Below, one piece after another: positions 1 through 9,174 of a stretch of DNA of 64,000 bases (the first letter of the stretch is position 1; every line of letters begins with the position of its first letter). Source of the stretch: Halobacillus fulvus (GTDB lineage: Bacteria > Bacillota > Bacilli > Bacillales > Halobacillaceae); NCBI GenBank assembly GCA_004078665.1, contig SCFO01000006.1:124001-188000 (forward strand), written 5' to 3'. The position numbers and the translations under genes were made by a program. The notes under the pieces are model-generated. The model saw nothing but the letters and a program-made list of their open reading frames with translations. It was not told the origin of the DNA and searched no databases.

Positions 1-825
1 CGGAATCGCCTTCGACCATTTTTTCTTGTCCGCGTAGTAAAAGATAAACGAAAATCCCTGCAAGACAATCAATAAACCTGTAAGCGTAAAAATGTTGATA
101 GCCGCTAAATAAAGCGTCCCTTCTTCCCCGACGATCAGCATCAGCACCATCGCAATCAGATAGTACCACAATAGGGAAGTCGGCAGCTTGAATTCACGGA
201 AAGGCGGAAAGCGTAACTTCTTTTTCTCAACTCTGTTGATCACCTTGAACGAAATCCATTGGCTGATGAAGGCGATAATAATGCCTGAAATGACGAGCAC
301 ACTCGGAATGATATCCGGCAGGGTGTTCACCTGTTCCCGTACCGCTTCGAGCTGAAGTTCACTCTGTTCGGACGACATCAGACCGCCGAGCAGATTCTCT
401 GTCATCGTGAAGCCTTCATTCAAGCTGTTGCGGATTTCTTCTGTCCAATTGACCCCGAAAAACAGCTGGGTACTCAAATAGACACCGAGCAGACCGATGA
501 TGAAACCGATCGATCCTTGCGCCCACGTTTCATAAGCTGAACGGTTCTTGTGCAGTGCCGCTCCAAGGAAAAGGCCGCCGACACCGGCAAGCAATGTAGC
601 CGGAAGGGAGAAGACGGTCGCAAAGACGACGGTGAAGATCAATGTCGCCACCAGCATCAGAGCGCCGGCCTTCCCTCCATGACGATAGCTGTAAAATATG
701 AACGGAACGGGGAGCGCCAGCATAAGTAACGCACCTGCTATCGGCAGGAAAATAATTACCAATAACAATAGCAGATAAACGCCGGTCATTAAAGCCCCTT
801 CCGTGATTCTTCTTGAGTTATTCAT
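1..825 (-). CDS. YybS-family (DUF2232) membrane protein, 3' end cut by window
   Basis: 275 codons are open from an ATG at 825 to the window edge, so the C-terminus is missing. The start follows an AGGTG Shine-Dalgarno site. The translation begins MNNSRRITEGALMTGVY and is strongly hydrophobic, with about six to eight membrane segments and a polar stretch around residues 120-160. This matches the YybS/DUF2232 family, which sits beside gdpP (yybT) and rplI in Bacillus; those genes would be expected just outside the window. Its function is unknown. The family call rests on the hydrophobic pattern and on synteny. Confidence 0.8.
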   Translation of the reverse strand, partial: MNNSRRITEGALMTGVYLLLLLVIIFLPIAGALLMLALPVPFIFYSYRHGGKAGALMLVATLIFTVVFATVFSLPATLLAGVGGLFLGAALHKNRSAYETWAQGSIGFIIGLLGVYLSTQLFFGVNWTEEIRNSLNEGFTMTENLLGGLMSSEQSELQLEAVREQVNTLPDIIPSVLVISGIIIAFISQWISFKVINRVEKKKLRFPPFREFKLPTSLLWYYLIAMVLMLIVGEEGTLYLAAINIFTLTGLLIVLQGFSFIFYYADKKKWSKAIP

Positions 826-975
826 TCTCTAGAGACACCTCTGTTTCCTACGTCCTAATCTAACTTATTCATTTTAACATATTCCGAGACTCTTGTTATC
901 CCATCTCGCTTGGTCGATTTCCTGAACTCTGGTATGATGAATAAAATCTATCAAACCTGTACAGGAGGGGTCTTT

Positions 976-1791
976 ATGCTGACAGATTATCATGTACACA
1001 TGGCGGAAACAGGGGACTTGGACGTCGATTATTTGAAGACATACATACAAAAGGCGAAGGAGGAAGGAATCGAAGAGCTCGGCATCTCGGAACACGCTTA
1101 TTTTTTCCAAGAGACGAGCGCTATCCTTTCCAACCCGTGGGTCAACAACCGCCGGACGCTGGATTTTGATATCTACCAGAAAATGTTTGATGAAGCAGAA
1201 AAAGAAAACCTCCCGATCAAGATGGGAATCGAAGCGGATTACATGCCGGGCAAAGAGAAGGAGATGGAAGCATTCATAAATGCCCATCCTTTTGACTATG
1301 TCATCGGATCTGTCCACTGGATTGATGACTGGGGCATCGATCTTGCCATTTACCGTGAGGAGTATGAGAAGCGCGACTTGAAAGAAGTGTACCGTCAATA
1401 TTTCGACCGTGTCGTGACGCTCGCCGAATCCGGGCTATTCGATTTTGTCGGGCACATTGATGTCATCAAAGTCTTCGGATACGCTCCGGATGACCGGGAA
1501 TTCCTGCGTGAACAGTATGTCCGGGCGGCCAAAGCGCTCGCTTCGACTGGAACGTGCATCGAGATCAGTACGGCAGGCTTGAGAAAGCCGGTCGGAGAAA
1601 TGTATCCGGACCCTGAGTTGCTTCAGATTTGCAAAGATCACGGGGTTGGAATCGTTCTCTGTTCGGATGCGCATAAGCCGGGGCATATCGGATATAAGTA
1701 TGAGCAGGCGATTGAGCTTGCGAAGTCTGTGGGGTATGAGGAGTTGCATACGTTTGAGAAGCGTGTAGCGACGAAGCATCCGATCGGCTGA
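976..1791 (+). CDS. PHP-domain hydrolase, histidinol-phosphatase family
   Basis: A 271-residue metal-dependent phosphoesterase of the PHP family, the fold used by HisJ/HisK-type histidinol phosphatases (histidinol phosphate to histidinol in histidine synthesis). Metal ligands are visible in order: DYHVH (H6, H8), SEH (H40), GIEAD (E86), SVHW (H114), GHID (H160, D162) and CSDAH (D231, H233). I chose the ATG at 976 because AGGAGGGG lies just upstream; an in-frame ATG further 5' has no ribosome site. No other his genes are nearby, so the true substrate could be another phosphate monoester. Confidence 0.85.
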   Translation: MLTDYHVHMAETGDLDVDYLKTYIQKAKEEGIEELGISEHAYFFQETSAILSNPWVNNRRTLDFDIYQKMFDEAEKENLPIKMGIEADYMPGKEKEMEAFINAHPFDYVIGSVHWIDDWGIDLAIYREEYEKRDLKEVYRQYFDRVVTLAESGLFDFVGHIDVIKVFGYAPDDREFLREQYVRAAKALASTGTCIEISTAGLRKPVGEMYPDPELLQICKDHGVGIVLCSDAHKPGHIGYKYEQAIELAKSVGYEELHTFEKRVATKHPIG

Positions 1792-1945
1792 TGATTACGA
1801 GACTCTATATGTGAGACAATAACAGCTTAAGGGTTTCCGTTATGTGTGACAGAGGATGGAGGGGCTGGAAATCACTATCTCGTCATACATCTCGGAAACA
1901 GTCCTGCTGCATCATATAAAATACAGGATACAATCAACTATGAAA

Positions 1946-1978
1946 AAAAGCCATCAAAGACAGACTTTGATGGCTTTT
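1946..1978 (-). terminator. Intrinsic terminator after the AbgT-family gene
   Basis: Perfect 14-bp stem (AAAAGCCATCAAAG with its complement) around a 5-nt loop. On the minus strand it ends in a run of seven T. It sits 5 nt past the stop of the transporter gene and may also stop the plus-strand hydrolase transcript. Confidence 0.9.
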
Positions 1979-1982
1979 ACGC

Positions 1983-3500
1983 TTAATAATTGATCGGCGC
2001 ACCAGGACCTACTGGAATACCGAGAAGCACCCAGAAAAGTAGCAACACGAGCCACGCCAGCAAGAAAGCGACGGAATAAGGAATCATCATCGAAATGAGG
2101 GTTCCGATTCCAAGCTTCTTGTCATAACGCTGCGCGAACGCGATGACAACCGGGAAGTATAGAAGAAGTGGTGTAATCATGTTCGTCACAGAGTCCGCGA
2201 TTCTGTACAGTAGCGTCGTGAATTCAGGTGAATAGCCGAGATTCATCATGATCGGTACGAATACAGGCGCAAGAATCGTCCACTTCGCGGAAGAGCTTCC
2301 GATGAAGAAGTTGACGACCATCGTCAGACCGATGAACGTCAGGATCAAACCGACTCCATCAAAGCCTGTCGAGTTCAGGAAGTCCGCTCCTCTGAAAGCA
2401 ATGACCGTTCCGAGGTTCGTCTCACGGAAATACGCGATGAATTGTCCCGCTGTGAACGCAAGAGCGATATAACCGCCCATCGTCGCCATCGTTTTTCCTA
2501 ACAGCTTCGTCAAATCTTTATCATTCTTGATCTCTTTGGTTACAATCCCGTAAATGAGACCGGGAACGAGGAAGAGAATGAAAATGACAAAGACGAGCGC
2601 GCTGAAGAATGGCGAGTCAATGTAGGCGCCGTCTCCGCGTAGCGGACCAAAGGACAAATAGGCCATGACAGCAAACGTGACTAAGAAACCGATTCCTGCA
2701 AGACGCATCCCTTTTTTCTCAACGTCTTTCAGTTCTTCGAGATCACCTTTTTCGTCTCCTTCATAAGTACCAAGACGCGGTTCGATGATCTTGTGTGTCA
2801 CCCACGTGCCGACAAACGTGATCAGCAATACGGAGACCGCCGCGAAGAAATAGTTCATCGTAACGGTGATCGTTTCCGCATAAGCCGGGTCGATCGTGCG
2901 GGCCGCATCAGCTGTCAACTCCTGCAAGATGGCATCTGTCGACGTGAGAGCGAGGTTCGCACCGAATCCACCGGACACCCCCGCGAAGGCAGCCGCAAGT
3001 CCTGCGAGAGGGTGACGTCCAAGTCCAAGGAACAACACTGCCCCAAGTGGTGGTAACACGACGTACCCAGCGTTTACAGCTACACTGGACATGACACCAG
3101 CAAAAACGAGTGCGGCGGTCAGCAGACGCTGTGGAAAGGAGAAAACAATTCCTTTCAAGGACGCATTGATCAGTCCTGTCTGCTCGGCGAGACCGATCCC
3201 GAGCATCGTTACAAGTACCGCTCCTAAAGGCGGAAAGCCGATAAAGTTATCGACCGCACTATTAAAAATATATTCCAATCCGCTCAAACTGAACAGATTT
3301 CTGACTTCAATCACTTCTCCACTCGTCGGGTTCGTCACCGATACTCCTGAGAAAATACCGGAAAGAGCCACAACGATCAACGCGAGAATCGCGAAAAGGA
3401 GAAGTGGAGAAGGCAGCTTATTCCCGAGCCATTCGATTCCGTCCAAGGCACGGAACAGAATCCGGCGGGCGGGAGAAATTTCTTCTCTTTTTTCAGACAT
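1983..3500 (-). CDS. AbgT-family transporter (p-aminobenzoyl-glutamate / antimetabolite exporter type)
   Basis: A 505-residue integral membrane protein with about 11-13 hydrophobic segments. The first segment follows LPSPLLLFAI, and mid-protein blocks rich in G, A and P (for example VNAGYVVLPPLGAVLF near residue 145) are typical of AbgT/MtrF/YdaH proteins. Characterised members import p-aminobenzoyl-glutamate or export sulfonamides and p-aminobenzoate; which applies here cannot be told from sequence. The start ATG follows GAAGGAGGGG. The gene is monocistronic, closed by its own terminator. Confidence 0.85.
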   Translation of the reverse strand: MSEKREEISPARRILFRALDGIEWLGNKLPSPLLLFAILALIVVALSGIFSGVSVTNPTSGEVIEVRNLFSLSGLEYIFNSAVDNFIGFPPLGAVLVTMLGIGLAEQTGLINASLKGIVFSFPQRLLTAALVFAGVMSSVAVNAGYVVLPPLGAVLFLGLGRHPLAGLAAAFAGVSGGFGANLALTSTDAILQELTADAARTIDPAYAETITVTMNYFFAAVSVLLITFVGTWVTHKIIEPRLGTYEGDEKGDLEELKDVEKKGMRLAGIGFLVTFAVMAYLSFGPLRGDGAYIDSPFFSALVFVIFILFLVPGLIYGIVTKEIKNDKDLTKLLGKTMATMGGYIALAFTAGQFIAYFRETNLGTVIAFRGADFLNSTGFDGVGLILTFIGLTMVVNFFIGSSSAKWTILAPVFVPIMMNLGYSPEFTTLLYRIADSVTNMITPLLLYFPVVIAFAQRYDKKLGIGTLISMMIPYSVAFLLAWLVLLLFWVLLGIPVGPGAPINY

Positions 3501-3652
3501 GATGATGCCCCTCCTTCTTATCCTTAATACTGATTAATAAAGTCGGGATTAAAGTTATCAAGATAAGAGGGGAATGTCAAAGCATTCGACTCGATTCGAG
3601 TTTCTTCTATTATGTAGGCGCTTTCTTTTTTGCTGAAGAGTTTTTGCACACA

Positions 3653-3684
3653 GAAAAAAACGCCCAGGAATTGTCCCAGGCGTT
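3653..3684 (-). terminator. Intrinsic terminator of the aminotransferase-serA operon
   Basis: On the minus strand an 11-bp stem (AACGCCTGGGA paired with TCCTGGGCGTT, two G-U pairs) closes a CAAT loop and is followed by seven T. It lies 14 nt past the serA stop. Confidence 0.9.
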
Positions 3685-3697
3685 TTACACTCTTTTT

Positions 3698-5284
3698 TTA
3701 GGACAGTGTCAGGCACTGAACCTGTTTAATATCTGGAATTTCAGCGAGACTGTCGTGGCAGCCCTTTTCTACTTCTTTATCCACCGTCAGAATCATGACA
3801 GCATCTCCACCAAGGTTCGTACGTCCGACCTGCATGGTTGCGATGTTCATGTCGTGCTCAGCAAGCGAGCTTCCGACGCGGCCGATCGCACCCGGTTTGT
3901 CGGTATGATGGATGACGATCAAGTGTCCGTCCGGGATGACGTCGATCGAGTAATGATCGAGCTGGACGATGCGGGCTCCGAGACCATTCAGGAGCGTACC
4001 CGCAATGCTGCGTTTTTCTGTATCGGTTTCAATCTCAACGGTCACCAGGTTGGTGAAGCCTTTTGTCCTGGTCGATTTCTGTTCATTGATGACGATGCCT
4101 TTGTCAGAAGCCGTCTTGAAAGCATTAACGTCATTGACGCGGTTGCCGATATGACGGCGAAGGATCCCTTTGACCGCAACCCTCGTCAGTGGCATCGTAT
4201 CGACATCAAGAAGCTCTCCGGAATAATAGACGTTGATCCGTTCGAGTGTGCCATCGACAATTTTGGACAAAAACTCTCCGAGACGTTCGGAAAGGTCGAA
4301 ATAAGGCGCCAATTTTTCCATCATTTCAGAAGAAACAGAGGACAAGTTGACCGGGTTTTTGACGGTTCCTCCATGAAGAAGCTCTAGTACGTCAAAGCTA
4401 ACATCCGTCGCAACGTTCTCCTGAGCTTCCACGGTGCTCGCCCCGAGGTGAGGCGTGGCAATGACTTCAGAAAGCGATAGAAGCGGATGATCGATCGCAG
4501 GTTCCTCTTCGAACACGTCGAGGGCTGCTCCTGCGATTCGGCCGCTTTGGATCGCTTCGTACAACGCGTCCTCTTCGACAATTCCACCACGGGCGCAGTT
4601 CAAAATCCGTGCACCCGGCTTCATCAATTCAATCGCCTCTTTGTTGATCAAGTGTTTCGTCTTTTCGATCAGCGGTGTATGGACGGTCAAGAAGTCCGCT
4701 GCTTTCAGAACTTCTTCCAACGTTCCGTGCTGTACGCCAGCTTTTTGGGCTTTTTCCTCGTTCAGAAAAGGATCGAAGGCGATGACGTTCATCCGGTGGC
4801 CTTTGGCACGCTGGGCGACTTCATAACCGATACGGCCGAACCCGACGATTCCGAGCGTTTTTCCTTTCAACTCGACACCGACGAACTTTTTACGTTCCCA
4901 GCGGCTTTGCTTCAACTGGTGGTAAGCCTGCGGGATGTTTCTCGCTAGGGACATGAGCATCGCCATCGTATGCTCAGCTGTGGAGATCGTATTTCCGTCT
5001 GGGGCGTTGACGACGATTACTCCATTTTCTGTTGCTGCATCTAAGTCGATGTTATCGACCCCAACCCCGGCGCGGCCGACGATTTTCAGACGTTTCCCAT
5101 GTTCGAGCACTTCTCTCGTCACTTGTGTCTGGCTGCGGACGACGAGAGCGTCCGCTTCACTGATCGCTTCGAGAAGCTGTTCATGACTTAAGGAACTGTC
5201 CTGGATCACTTCTACATCTTCGGCGTCAAGGAGCGGACGAATTCCATCTTCGCTCAGTGGATCACTAATTAATACGCGATACAT
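3698..5284 (-). CDS. serA: D-3-phosphoglycerate dehydrogenase
   Basis: A 528-residue long-form SerA that oxidises 3-phosphoglycerate to 3-phosphohydroxypyruvate, the first step of serine synthesis. Visible are the NAD-binding GIVGFGRIG (145-153), catalytic R232 in [10 protein letters not shown], the acid near E261, H279 in TPHLGAS, an intervening ASB-type domain (about 315-450) and a C-terminal ACT domain (about 455-525) that usually mediates serine feedback. A GTG nine bases upstream also opens the frame, but AGAGGTG is correctly spaced only for the ATG at 5284. That ATG is one base past the stop of the preceding aminotransferase, so the two are translationally linked. Confidence 0.97.
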   Translation of the reverse strand: MYRVLISDPLSEDGIRPLLDAEDVEVIQDSSLSHEQLLEAISEADALVVRSQTQVTREVLEHGKRLKIVGRAGVGVDNIDLDAATENGVIVVNAPDGNTISTAEHTMAMLMSLARNIPQAYHQLKQSRWERKKFVGVELKGKTLGIVGFGRIGYEVAQRAKGHRMNVIAFDPFLNEEKAQKAGVQHGTLEEVLKAADFLTVHTPLIEKTKHLINKEAIELMKPGARILNCARGGIVEEDALYEAIQSGRIAGAALDVFEEEPAIDHPLLSLSEVIATPHLGASTVEAQENVATDVSFDVLELLHGGTVKNPVNLSSVSSEMMEKLAPYFDLSERLGEFLSKIVDGTLERINVYYSGELLDVDTMPLTRVAVKGILRRHIGNRVNDVNAFKTASDKGIVINEQKSTRTKGFTNLVTVEIETDTEKRSIAGTLLNGLGARIVQLDHYSIDVIPDGHLIVIHHTDKPGAIGRVGSSLAEHDMNIATMQVGRTNLGGDAVMILTVDKEVEKGCHDSLAEIPDIKQVQCLTLS

Positions 5285-5285
5285 G

Positions 5286-6446
5286 TTATTCACCTCTTGT
5301 TCCTTCTAAGTATGCTTCCTGCGCCGCAGCTGTTCCGGCTCCAGGTTCGAATTCATGACCGAGACGCTTCAGGATCACTTCCAGAATGCTGATGTATTGG
5401 AAAACATTCGCGGGACGTACGTATCCCATGTGACCGATTCTGAAAATCTCGCCCTTCATGTGTTTCTGTCCACCTGCAAGAATCAGACCGAACTCTTCAT
5501 TAGCTATTTTTCTCAATTTTTCCGCATCAAACGTTTGCGGACGGATCGAGGTCACCGTAGAAGAGGCATCCTCATCACTGACGAGTAACGGTAAATTCAA
5601 TGCACGGCAGGCAGCTCTTGTCATATCCTTCATCAGCTGATGACGTTCAAATACGTTCTCAAAGCCTTCTTCCTCCATCAAACGAAGGACTTCATCAAGT
5701 CCGAATAGAAGGGACAAAGCAGGCGTGAACGGGGTCTGGCCATTCGCCAGTTGCTTTTTGTAGACGCGAAGGTCCAGATAAAAGCGTGGACGTTCATTTT
5801 GATCGATCACTTCCCATGCACGCTCACTGACCGCTACGAAGGCGAGGCCTGGCGGAAGCATCATGGCTTTCTGTGAACCCGAGACTACGATATCGATTCC
5901 AGAACCGTCCATGTCGACTTTCGCTCCACCCATGGAGGAGACCCCGTCGGCAATGACAAGCGCATTACTGATTTCACGGACACGCTCTGCGATCGCTTCA
6001 ATCGGATGCATGACGCCTGTCGATGTTTCACTGTGAGTCAGGAAGACAGCTTTTGAGTCCGGATAGGTTTTCAGGAACGTTTCGACCTGTTCCACATCAA
6101 CCGCTCTGCCCCACTCTACATCGATTCGGTGGACGTTGAGTTCATAGGTTTCACAAATCTGTGCAAAACGATCTCCGAAAGCACCGGCTACGACTACGAT
6201 GACTTCATCCCCAGGATTCGTCGTGTTGACGACGGCGGCTTCCAATGCGGACGTTCCACTCCCCGTCACGACTAAGACCTCTCCAGACGTTCCGAACACC
6301 GGCTTCAATCGTGGAGCCAGATCAAGCATTAAATCTTTACACTTCTGCCCTCTGTGACCAATCATAGGTTGACTCATCGCCCGCTCGACACTCGGTGGAA
6401 CCGGTGTAGGACCAGGCGTATGCAATAAATCCCATTCACGCTTCAC
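5286..6446 (-). CDS. Class V aminotransferase (alanine-glyoxylate / serine-pyruvate type), likely serine-pathway
   Basis: A 386-residue PLP enzyme of aminotransferase class V. The N-terminal HTPGPTPVP and GHRG motifs and the PLP lysine K193 in SGSQKAMMLPPG, with D167 in IADGVSS, match the serine-pyruvate / alanine-glyoxylate group. It is the first gene of a two-gene operon with serA, one base apart. By position it may supply the transamination step on phosphohydroxypyruvate or make serine or glycine from a keto acid. A canonical serC is not in the window, so this is inference. The start follows GGAGGG. Confidence 0.88.
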   Translation of the reverse strand: MKREWDLLHTPGPTPVPPSVERAMSQPMIGHRGQKCKDLMLDLAPRLKPVFGTSGEVLVVTGSGTSALEAAVVNTTNPGDEVIVVVAGAFGDRFAQICETYELNVHRIDVEWGRAVDVEQVETFLKTYPDSKAVFLTHSETSTGVMHPIEAIAERVREISNALVIADGVSSMGGAKVDMDGSGIDIVVSGSQKAMMLPPGLAFVAVSERAWEVIDQNERPRFYLDLRVYKKQLANGQTPFTPALSLLFGLDEVLRLMEEEGFENVFERHQLMKDMTRAACRALNLPLLVSDEDASSTVTSIRPQTFDAEKLRKIANEEFGLILAGGQKHMKGEIFRIGHMGYVRPANVFQYISILEVILKRLGHEFEPGAGTAAAQEAYLEGTRGE

Positions 6447-6525
6447 TTCAAAAAACCCTCCTCATTATGTTGTCCTCTCTTTTTCTACTCATGATGTTTA
6501 AAAAAGAAAGAATTGATATTCCTTA

Positions 6526-6553
6526 ATCCTATCAAAACGACGAATGTTGTCAA
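6526..6553 (-). promoter_or_regulatory. Putative sigma-A promoter of the aminotransferase-serA operon
   Basis: On the minus strand TTGACA (6548-6553), a 16-bp spacer and TAGGAT (6526-6531), about 80 bp upstream of the aminotransferase start. No T-box or known riboswitch is recognisable in this 5' region. Confidence 0.55.
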
Positions 6554-6691
6554 TCTAATTCGAATATTCAGTTTCAGGACTTTTTTTCTTTTTTTTCTAT
6601 GGATTTTATCTGGAAATTAAACGGAACAGGAGTAAAATTGGAAAAGTAGTTATTTTTAGAAAATTCATTATTTTTTATGAGGGGGATTACT

Positions 6692-8383
6692 TTGAGAAAA
6701 CATCATACGCTTTGGCTGATGTTTACGTTACTGGCTGTTCTGCTACTAGCTGCCTGCAGCGGCGGAGATTCAGAAACGACATCAGATTCAGGTGAAGAGG
6801 GAAGTAATGAAGAGAACAACACAGAAGAGAGCGCAAGCAGCGCCACACAAGAAATTACGGTAACAGCCAAGAGTGAGATTCCTAGCATGGATCCGTCCTT
6901 AATTACAGACTCTGTCGGATTCCAATGGGCAGGGGAGACGATCGAAGGTCTTTACCGCCTTGATGAAAATGGTCAGCTGACAAACGGAATGGCCGTCGAT
7001 TCATCTGTCAGTGAAGATGGACTGACTTGGACGTTCAACCTTCGTGAGGATGCCGAATGGTCTAACGGAGACCCCGTGACGGCCGATGACTTTGTTTATG
7101 CTTGGAGAAGAGCCGTCGATCCGGATACTGGATCCGAATACGGACCCTATTTCCTTGGCGGAGTTGTGAAGAACGCATCAGCTGTCAGCCAGGGAGAAGT
7201 TGAACCGGAAGATCTTGGTGTAACCGCTGTTGATGATAAAACTCTTGAAGTTCAATTAGAAAAACCGGTTCCTTACTTCGAGTCGATGACGGTATTCGTA
7301 ACGTTCATGCCGTTGAACCAAGCTTTCGTTGAAGAACACGGAGATAAATTCGCTACAGAAGCCGAATATACCTTAGCCAACGGACCTTTCAAAATGACCG
7401 AATGGAATCATGGAGAAGGATGGACCGTTGAGAAGAACGATACTTACTGGGATGCTGACACCGTTCAGCTCGAGAAAATCAATGCAAAAGTCATCAAAGA
7501 AATTTCTACAGGCGTCAACCTGTATGAATCTGGTGAAATCGATCAAGCCGAACTGAATGCTGAGTTCGTCGATCAATATCGCGCCACAGAAGACTTCCAG
7601 GTGGCAGAAAAGCCGTACTTGTACTTCTTCAAGTTCAACCAGGAAGCAAATGAAGCACTTGCTAACGTAGACGTTCGTAAAGCCATCTCCTATGCGATCG
7701 ACCGTCAATCTCTTGTCGATGTCATTCTGAATGACGGATCGGTTGCCGCAGAAGGATACGTCCCTTCAAACTTCGTGTCTATGCCTGACAGTGAAGAGGA
7801 CTTCCGTGATGCTCAAGGACCACTTGTTGAATTCAACAAGGAGAAAGCACAAGAGCATTGGTCTAAAGCATTAGAAGCTCTGGGAACAGATTCTGTAACC
7901 ATCGAATTGATGGGGGATGACACAGGAACCTCCCGAAATGTCATGGCTTTCTATAAGTCTCAATTGGAAGAAAACCTTGAAGGTCTGACGATTGATGTTG
8001 TCGAAGTACCATTCAAAGAACGTGTCCGCCGTGATAGTGCTTCTGAATTCGAAATCGAAGCAGCCACATGGGGACCGGACTACGTCGACCCGAACACATA
8101 CTTGAACATGTATTTGACTGGTGGACAAAACAACAACATGAACTACTCTAACCCTGAATACGACGCTCTGATCGAACAGGCGAATGGCGAATATGCACAG
8201 GATCCTGCGAAGCGTTTTGAAACGTTCCTGGAAGCCGAGCAGGTTTTACTATCTGAAGATGCAGCCGTCGCTCCAATCTATCAGGATGCAAAAGCACAGC
8301 TTTTCCGTCCATCCATCAAAGGCGTATTCACTACAGCTACAGGTCCTGAATTCGAATTCAAGTGGGCTCATGTAGAAGAATAA
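6692..8383 (+). CDS. OppA-like peptide-binding lipoprotein
   Basis: A 563-residue extracellular solute-binding protein (SBP family 5), the capture subunit of oligopeptide ABC importers. A signal peptide ends in the lipobox LLAAC, then comes an acidic Ser/Glu-rich linker. The family signature VTADDFVYAWRRAVDP lies near residue 130. I prefer the TTG at 6692, correctly spaced after GAGGGGG, over the ATG at 6677 that overlaps this site. No permease or ATPase genes are adjacent and a terminator follows directly, so it is an orphan that must share a transporter encoded elsewhere. Confidence 0.93.
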   Translation: MRKHHTLWLMFTLLAVLLLAACSGGDSETTSDSGEEGSNEENNTEESASSATQEITVTAKSEIPSMDPSLITDSVGFQWAGETIEGLYRLDENGQLTNGMAVDSSVSEDGLTWTFNLREDAEWSNGDPVTADDFVYAWRRAVDPDTGSEYGPYFLGGVVKNASAVSQGEVEPEDLGVTAVDDKTLEVQLEKPVPYFESMTVFVTFMPLNQAFVEEHGDKFATEAEYTLANGPFKMTEWNHGEGWTVEKNDTYWDADTVQLEKINAKVIKEISTGVNLYESGEIDQAELNAEFVDQYRATEDFQVAEKPYLYFFKFNQEANEALANVDVRKAISYAIDRQSLVDVILNDGSVAAEGYVPSNFVSMPDSEEDFRDAQGPLVEFNKEKAQEHWSKALEALGTDSVTIELMGDDTGTSRNVMAFYKSQLEENLEGLTIDVVEVPFKERVRRDSASEFEIEAATWGPDYVDPNTYLNMYLTGGQNNNMNYSNPEYDALIEQANGEYAQDPAKRFETFLEAEQVLLSEDAAVAPIYQDAKAQLFRPSIKGVFTTATGPEFEFKWAHVEE

Positions 8384-8398
8384 ACACGAATAACAAAA

Positions 8399-8433
8399 AC
8401 GGACTGGATCCTATGCGATCCGGTCCGTTTTTT
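8399..8433 (+). terminator. Intrinsic terminator after the OppA-like gene
   Basis: 12-bp stem (ACGGACTGGATC with GATCCGGTCCGT, one G-U pair), 6-nt loop, then six T. Confidence 0.93.
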
Positions 8434-8509
8434 ATGGCTTGAAACTCCCGCCACAAAAGAGTATAGTCCATGGCAGAGACCTATTTCAGAACAAGGGAGG
8501 AGGATTCAG

Positions 8510-9148
8510 ATGAAGCGTTCCTATCAGCGTTTTTTCTACTATTTGACAGGCATCATCCTGCTGTCGCTCGGGATTGCGCTCACGATCCAGTCGCGGCTCG
8601 GCACGTCACCGTTCGACGCCCTGCTCGTCGGGCTTTATCGGACGTTCGGACTGACGATCGGCAGCTGGGAAATCGTCGTCGGCTTTTCAATGATCGTCTT
8701 CAACTCGATTGTCAGCAAAAAACGCCCTGAGCTGTTCGCGATCGCGACCTCTCTGTTCACAGGAGCAGGCATCGACTTCTGGATGTTCATCGTCCGCGAC
8801 ACGATCGTACCTGAATCGATCCTTGCCCAGTCGATGACCTTTTTCCTCGGCATGGTCATTTCCGGACTCGGAATCGCGATCAATCTCCAAGCCGATTTCG
8901 CACCGAATCCGTTTGACCGGATGATGCTTGTCGTCAAGCAGGTGACCGGCTGGACGATTTCCTTCTCCCGCATCGTGATCAGCATCTTCCTCGTCATCAT
9001 CGCCGCCTTTTTCGGAGGGGCGATCGGAATCGGAACCATCCTGATCACACTGTTCAGCGGGCCGCTCATCCACTTGTTCATGACGTACGTCGACCGATTG
9101 GACCGGCGCTTCATCCTTCCCCATACAACGATCAATAATCAGACGTGA
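8510..9148 (+). CDS. YczE/YyaS/YitT-family membrane protein
   Basis: A 212-residue protein with about five transmembrane segments. The N-terminal half carries LGIALTIQSRLGTSPFDAL and the second half repeats a related pattern (LGIAINLQADFAPNPFDR), so it looks like an internal duplication typical of this family. No biochemical function is established for these proteins; some are thought to be transporters. The ATG follows GGGAGGAGG. The gene stands alone between two terminators. Confidence 0.85.
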   Translation: MKRSYQRFFYYLTGIILLSLGIALTIQSRLGTSPFDALLVGLYRTFGLTIGSWEIVVGFSMIVFNSIVSKKRPELFAIATSLFTGAGIDFWMFIVRDTIVPESILAQSMTFFLGMVISGLGIAINLQADFAPNPFDRMMLVVKQVTGWTISFSRIVISIFLVIIAAFFGGAIGIGTILITLFSGPLIHLFMTYVDRLDRRFILPHTTINNQT

Positions 9149-9174
9149 TGGATCCTATTCATCACGTCTTTTTA
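9141..9174 (+). terminator. Intrinsic terminator overlapping the stop codon
   Basis: 10-bp stem AGACGTGATG / CATCACGTCT with a 9-nt loop and a T5 tail. The left arm overlaps the TGA of the YczE-type gene. The downstream tail reaches the end of hmp on the other strand. Confidence 0.85.

Noticed and set aside
1858-1875. GGAGGGGCTGGAAATCAC as a repeat end
   Set aside because: It resembles one arm of the palindromic repeat and a nearby TTTCCGTTA, but no partner arm or core is visible, so it is too weak to list.
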